Shown in pieces: positions 5,643 to 5,740 of a DNA stretch of 5,740 nucleotides; position 1 is the stretch's first letter; each line of letters begins with the position of its first letter. Origin of the DNA: Armatimonadota bacterium (GTDB taxonomy: Bacteria; Armatimonadota; SYMT01); assembly GCA_020696885.1 (NCBI GenBank), contig JAJFMS010000528.1, positions 1-5,740 of the forward strand, in the 5' to 3' direction. Below the pieces are notes generated by a model. It was given only the letters and a program-made list of their open reading frames with translations, searched no databases and was not told the origin of the DNA. The position numbers were made by a program, and so were the translations under genes.

Positions 5643-5740
5643 GGTGTTCAGGTGTTCAGGTGTTCAGGTGTTCAGGTGTTCAGGTGTTCAGGTGTTCAGG
5701 TGTTCAGGTGTTCAGGTGTTCAGGTGTTCAGGTGTTCAGG
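5643..5740. repeat. Tandem octamer array, at least 12 copies, open at window edge
   Basis: GGTGTTCA (TGAACACC on the minus strand) is repeated without a mismatch from 5643 to the last base of the window, 12.25 units. The array abuts the Shine-Dalgarno of the VWA gene and must extend to or beyond the window end, so its true length is unknown. No promoter for the operon is visible between the array and the start codon; it must lie within or beyond the array. A period of 8 and perfect identity indicate a slippage-prone, probably variable-number locus. Confidence 0.95.

Noticed and set aside
5643..5740. CRISPR array
   Set aside because: The units are directly tandem octamers with no spacers.

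Overview
The window is GC-rich, tightly coding bacterial DNA with no rRNA, tRNA, integrase or plasmid marker. The partial DUF4838 protein at the left edge is a type common in Planctomycetota, Verrucomicrobiota, Armatimonadota and related groups. Together with the high GC, the Zn-ribbon kinase triad and the abundant short interspersed repeats, it suggests an environmental bacterium of that kind. The phylum cannot be fixed from the sequence alone.

Layout: (1) Positions 1-1329, + strand, hold the 3' part of a DUF4838 (glycoside-hydrolase-like) gene cut by the window edge. (2) Positions 1330-2415 form a repeat-rich island. Four copies (two whole, two half) of an imperfectly palindromic element lie on both sides of a small minus-strand GIY-YIG nuclease gene (1717-2013). 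The element has outer arms like GTCATTGCGA/TCGCAATGAC and inner arms like GTGGCAATCCC/GGGATTGCCAC. (3) Positions 5633 down to 2416, minus strand, hold a compact three-gene operon: a von Willebrand factor A (VWA) protein, a PP2C-type phosphatase, and a serine/threonine kinase-like protein with a Cys cluster, one transmembrane helix and a coiled-coil/TPR-like tail. (4) Positions 5643-5740 hold at least 12 perfect tandem copies of an octamer directly upstream of the VWA gene, running off the window.

The three minus-strand genes match the known TerY-P type triad (VWA + PP2C + kinase with Zn ribbon; E. coli YegL/YegK/YegI are comparable). They probably act as one phospho-signalling module: the kinase and phosphatase set the phosphorylation of unknown targets, and the metal-binding VWA protein acts as adaptor or scaffold. 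No TerD/TerC-type gene is visible here, so the pathway output is unknown.

The most novel-looking part is the GIY-YIG gene embedded in the palindromic repeat family. A 48-bp segment repeated elsewhere in the island reaches to within 4 bases of this gene's start codon and supplies its ribosome binding site. This raises the possibility that the nuclease and the repeats form one mobile unit, with the nuclease-free copies as passengers. That link is inference.
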